A DNA stretch of 64,000 bases from Pyxidicoccus xibeiensis (GTDB lineage Bacteria > Myxococcota > Myxococcia > Myxococcales > Myxococcaceae): contig NZ_JAJVKV010000006.1 of NCBI RefSeq assembly GCF_024198175.1, positions 186,001 to 250,000 of the forward strand, in the 5' to 3' direction. Position 1 is the first letter of the stretch. Each line of letters opens with the position of its first letter. Below are positions 62,802-64,000 of this stretch, in pieces. The position numbers and the translations under genes are program-made. Below the pieces are notes generated by a model that had not been told where the DNA came from, did no database searches, and worked only from the letters and a program-made list of their open reading frames with translations.

Positions 62802-64000
62802 TCACTTCAGCCGCGGGAGGCTCGGCGAGCGGTTGCGGTGCGTGCGGGCGTACTCGATGAGGTTCTTGATGTCGTAGCAGATCTGCCGGATGTCGTGCCC
62901 CATCGTCAGCTCGATGTGGCTGTTGCCCTTCACGGGGCGCCAGAGGAGGTACTCGCTCTTGGCCGCGCGATACACGCTCCGGGTGGACTCCAGCGAGGCC
63001 AGCGGGTCCAGGTCCCCGAAGATGATGGCCATGGGAATCTCGATGCGTCCGAAGCCGCGCTTGAAGTCGAAGCCGGTGCGGTAGCAGACCATCTCCCCGC
63101 GGCGGATCCACTTCGCGAACTGCTCCAGCACCCGGCGCGGCTCGCGCTCGCCGCCCTCGCGCAGGAGCCAGCGGATGTCGTCCGCGCTCACCCGCTCCGG
63201 GTTGATGAGCCGGTTCAGCCGCGTGGTGAGCTGCTGATACAGGGGCGAGTCCTCGGCCTTCGCGAGCTGCCGCTCCACGAACTTGAGGATGAGGTCCACC
63301 GGCATGGCGTTGAAGCGCAGCGCCCGGCGCTCCTCCGGCTCGAGCTTCCGGCCCAGTCCGGCATGGACGGCCCCCAGCCCGCGCGCCAGCAGCTTGCGCC
63401 CCACGCCCTCCACCTGCCCGCCCACGTTGAGGCTCGCGAGCGTCAGGTCGATCATCCCGCCCAGCAGCGGCGTGCCATGCGCCAGCAGGCGCAGCAGCAT
63501 GAAGCCCCGCCCCAGGTCCGCCGGGGAGCCGATGGTGATGAGCCCCTCGAAGTCGCTGTGGATGCCCGCGTAGCCGTAGCCCAGCATCCCGCCCATCGAG
63601 TGGCCGCAGTAGAAGATGCGCTCGCGGCGGGTGATGCGCTTCACGCCGGAGACGGCGGCTGGCAAGTCGTAGAGGAAGTAGCTGTCGATGTCCCAGCCGT
63701 AGTCCAGGTCCGGGGGCAGCGGGCGCTTGAAGCGCTCGGCCCGCTCCTGCTGGAAGGCGATGGAGCTCTTGCCGTGGCCCCGCAGCTCCAGGATGTGGAT
63801 GTCCACCCCGAAGAAGAGCAGGTTCTTCACGAACTGGCCGCTCGTCCACGTGTGCCGGTTCTGCGAGAAGCCGTGCACCAGCAGCAAGGGCTCGCCGAAC
63901 AGCGGCTGCGGGAAGGGCTGCTTCACCGGCCTGTAGCGGGTGATGACGAGAGACCACCCGTCTGCTGTCTCAACGACGTACTTCGTCTTCGAGTAAAGCG
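62802..64000 (-). CDS. Alpha/beta-hydrolase (partial, N-terminus outside window)
   Basis: The frame is open through 64000, so the start codon lies outside; about 399 codons are present. The visible N-terminal part reads YVVETADGWSLVITRYRPVK, then LLLVHGFSQNRHTW (oxyanion loop), HILELRGHGKS and YCGHSMGGMLGYGY with the nucleophile Ser in G-x-S-x-G. The acid is probably in IIFGDLDPLAS and the His in GNSHIEL. The lid is large (residues between about 190 and 320). The substrate is unknown. A GTG at 63926 is inside the coding region and is not the real start. Confidence 0.87.
   Translation of the reverse strand, partial: LYSKTKYVVETADGWSLVITRYRPVKQPFPQPLFGEPLLLVHGFSQNRHTWTSGQFVKNLLFFGVDIHILELRGHGKSSIAFQQERAERFKRPLPPDLDYGWDIDSYFLYDLPAAVSGVKRITRRERIFYCGHSMGGMLGYGYAGIHSDFEGLITIGSPADLGRGFMLLRLLAHGTPLLGGMIDLTLASLNVGGQVEGVGRKLLARGLGAVHAGLGRKLEPEERRALRFNAMPVDLILKFVERQLAKAEDSPLYQQLTTRLNRLINPERVSADDIRWLLREGGEREPRRVLEQFAKWIRRGEMVCYRTGFDFKRGFGRIEIPMAIIFGDLDPLASLESTRSVYRAAKSEYLLWRPVKGNSHIELTMGHDIRQICYDIKNLIEYARTHRNRSPSLPRLK

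Overview
The window is high-GC chromosomal DNA from a myxobacterium, most likely the Myxococcaceae or a near relative. I base this on the overall composition, a relic C-terminal MYXO-CTERM sorting tail, a GYF-domain membrane protein of the gliding-machinery type, an anti-sigma-like zinc finger fused to a Ser/Thr kinase and TPRs beside a sigma factor, and long disordered Pro/Ala-rich proteins. Most genes look like stable chromosomal functions. No tRNA, rRNA, CRISPR array, insertion sequence or prophage was recognised.

Layout. 0-6 kb: a partial GYF-domain protein, an HsaA-like flavin monooxygenase, a GNAT acetyltransferase and the three-subunit proton-translocating transhydrogenase pntAA-pntAB-pntB. 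6-10.5 kb: a leftward run of eight tightly packed genes that reads as a stressosome (partner-switching) module: two RsbT-like ATPases, an RsbX-like phosphatase, RsbS, an RsbR-like protein and three tandem SpoIIAA-like paralogues. 10.7-16.8 kb: an amidotransferase-like protein lacking the N-terminal Cys, an Hsp70 without a complete lid, its apparent J-domain partner with a huge repetitive N-terminus, and a CvpA-family membrane protein. 16.8-23 kb: a ClpX-like unfoldase without zinc domain, arginine decarboxylase speA, a deoxyhypusine-synthase-like enzyme, OsmC and small unknowns. 23-28 kb: a PHP phosphatase, then a translationally coupled zinc-finger/kinase/TPR protein and sigma factor.

28-32.3 kb looks accessory: two overlapping SPFH genes lie between two relic gene ends (a MYXO-CTERM tail and a propeller-type C-terminus), followed by a PLP decarboxylase, a three-unit tandem repeat carrying TGGAACG/CGTTCCA palindromes, and an amphi-Trp gene. 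32-45.8 kb: a chemoreceptor, then complex I genes split into nuoAB and nuoCDGHI, each with its own promoter and terminator; a thioesterase, a membrane sulfatase-fold enzyme and an adenylate cyclase separate the two blocks. 45.8-53.7 kb: a CHASE2 adenylate cyclase, a lipoprotein, and a leftward group of small envelope-stress-type proteins (holin-3_6, DUF3618, DUF883/YtxH types). 53.9-64 kb: an M23 peptidase, a TetR regulator with an enoyl-CoA hydratase, a lipoprotein with EF-hand-like loops, an XRE regulator, lptD, an AMIN-domain protein and a partial alpha/beta hydrolase.

Functional themes are energy metabolism (pnt, nuo), signalling (stressosome, kinase-sigma pair, two cyclases, chemoreceptor), proteostasis (Hsp70/J, ClpX-like), polyamines (speA and the DHS-like enzyme) and the cell envelope (lptD, AMIN, M23, holin-like group). 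Start codons were chosen from Shine-Dalgarno position, family length and overlaps; several are GTG or TTG.
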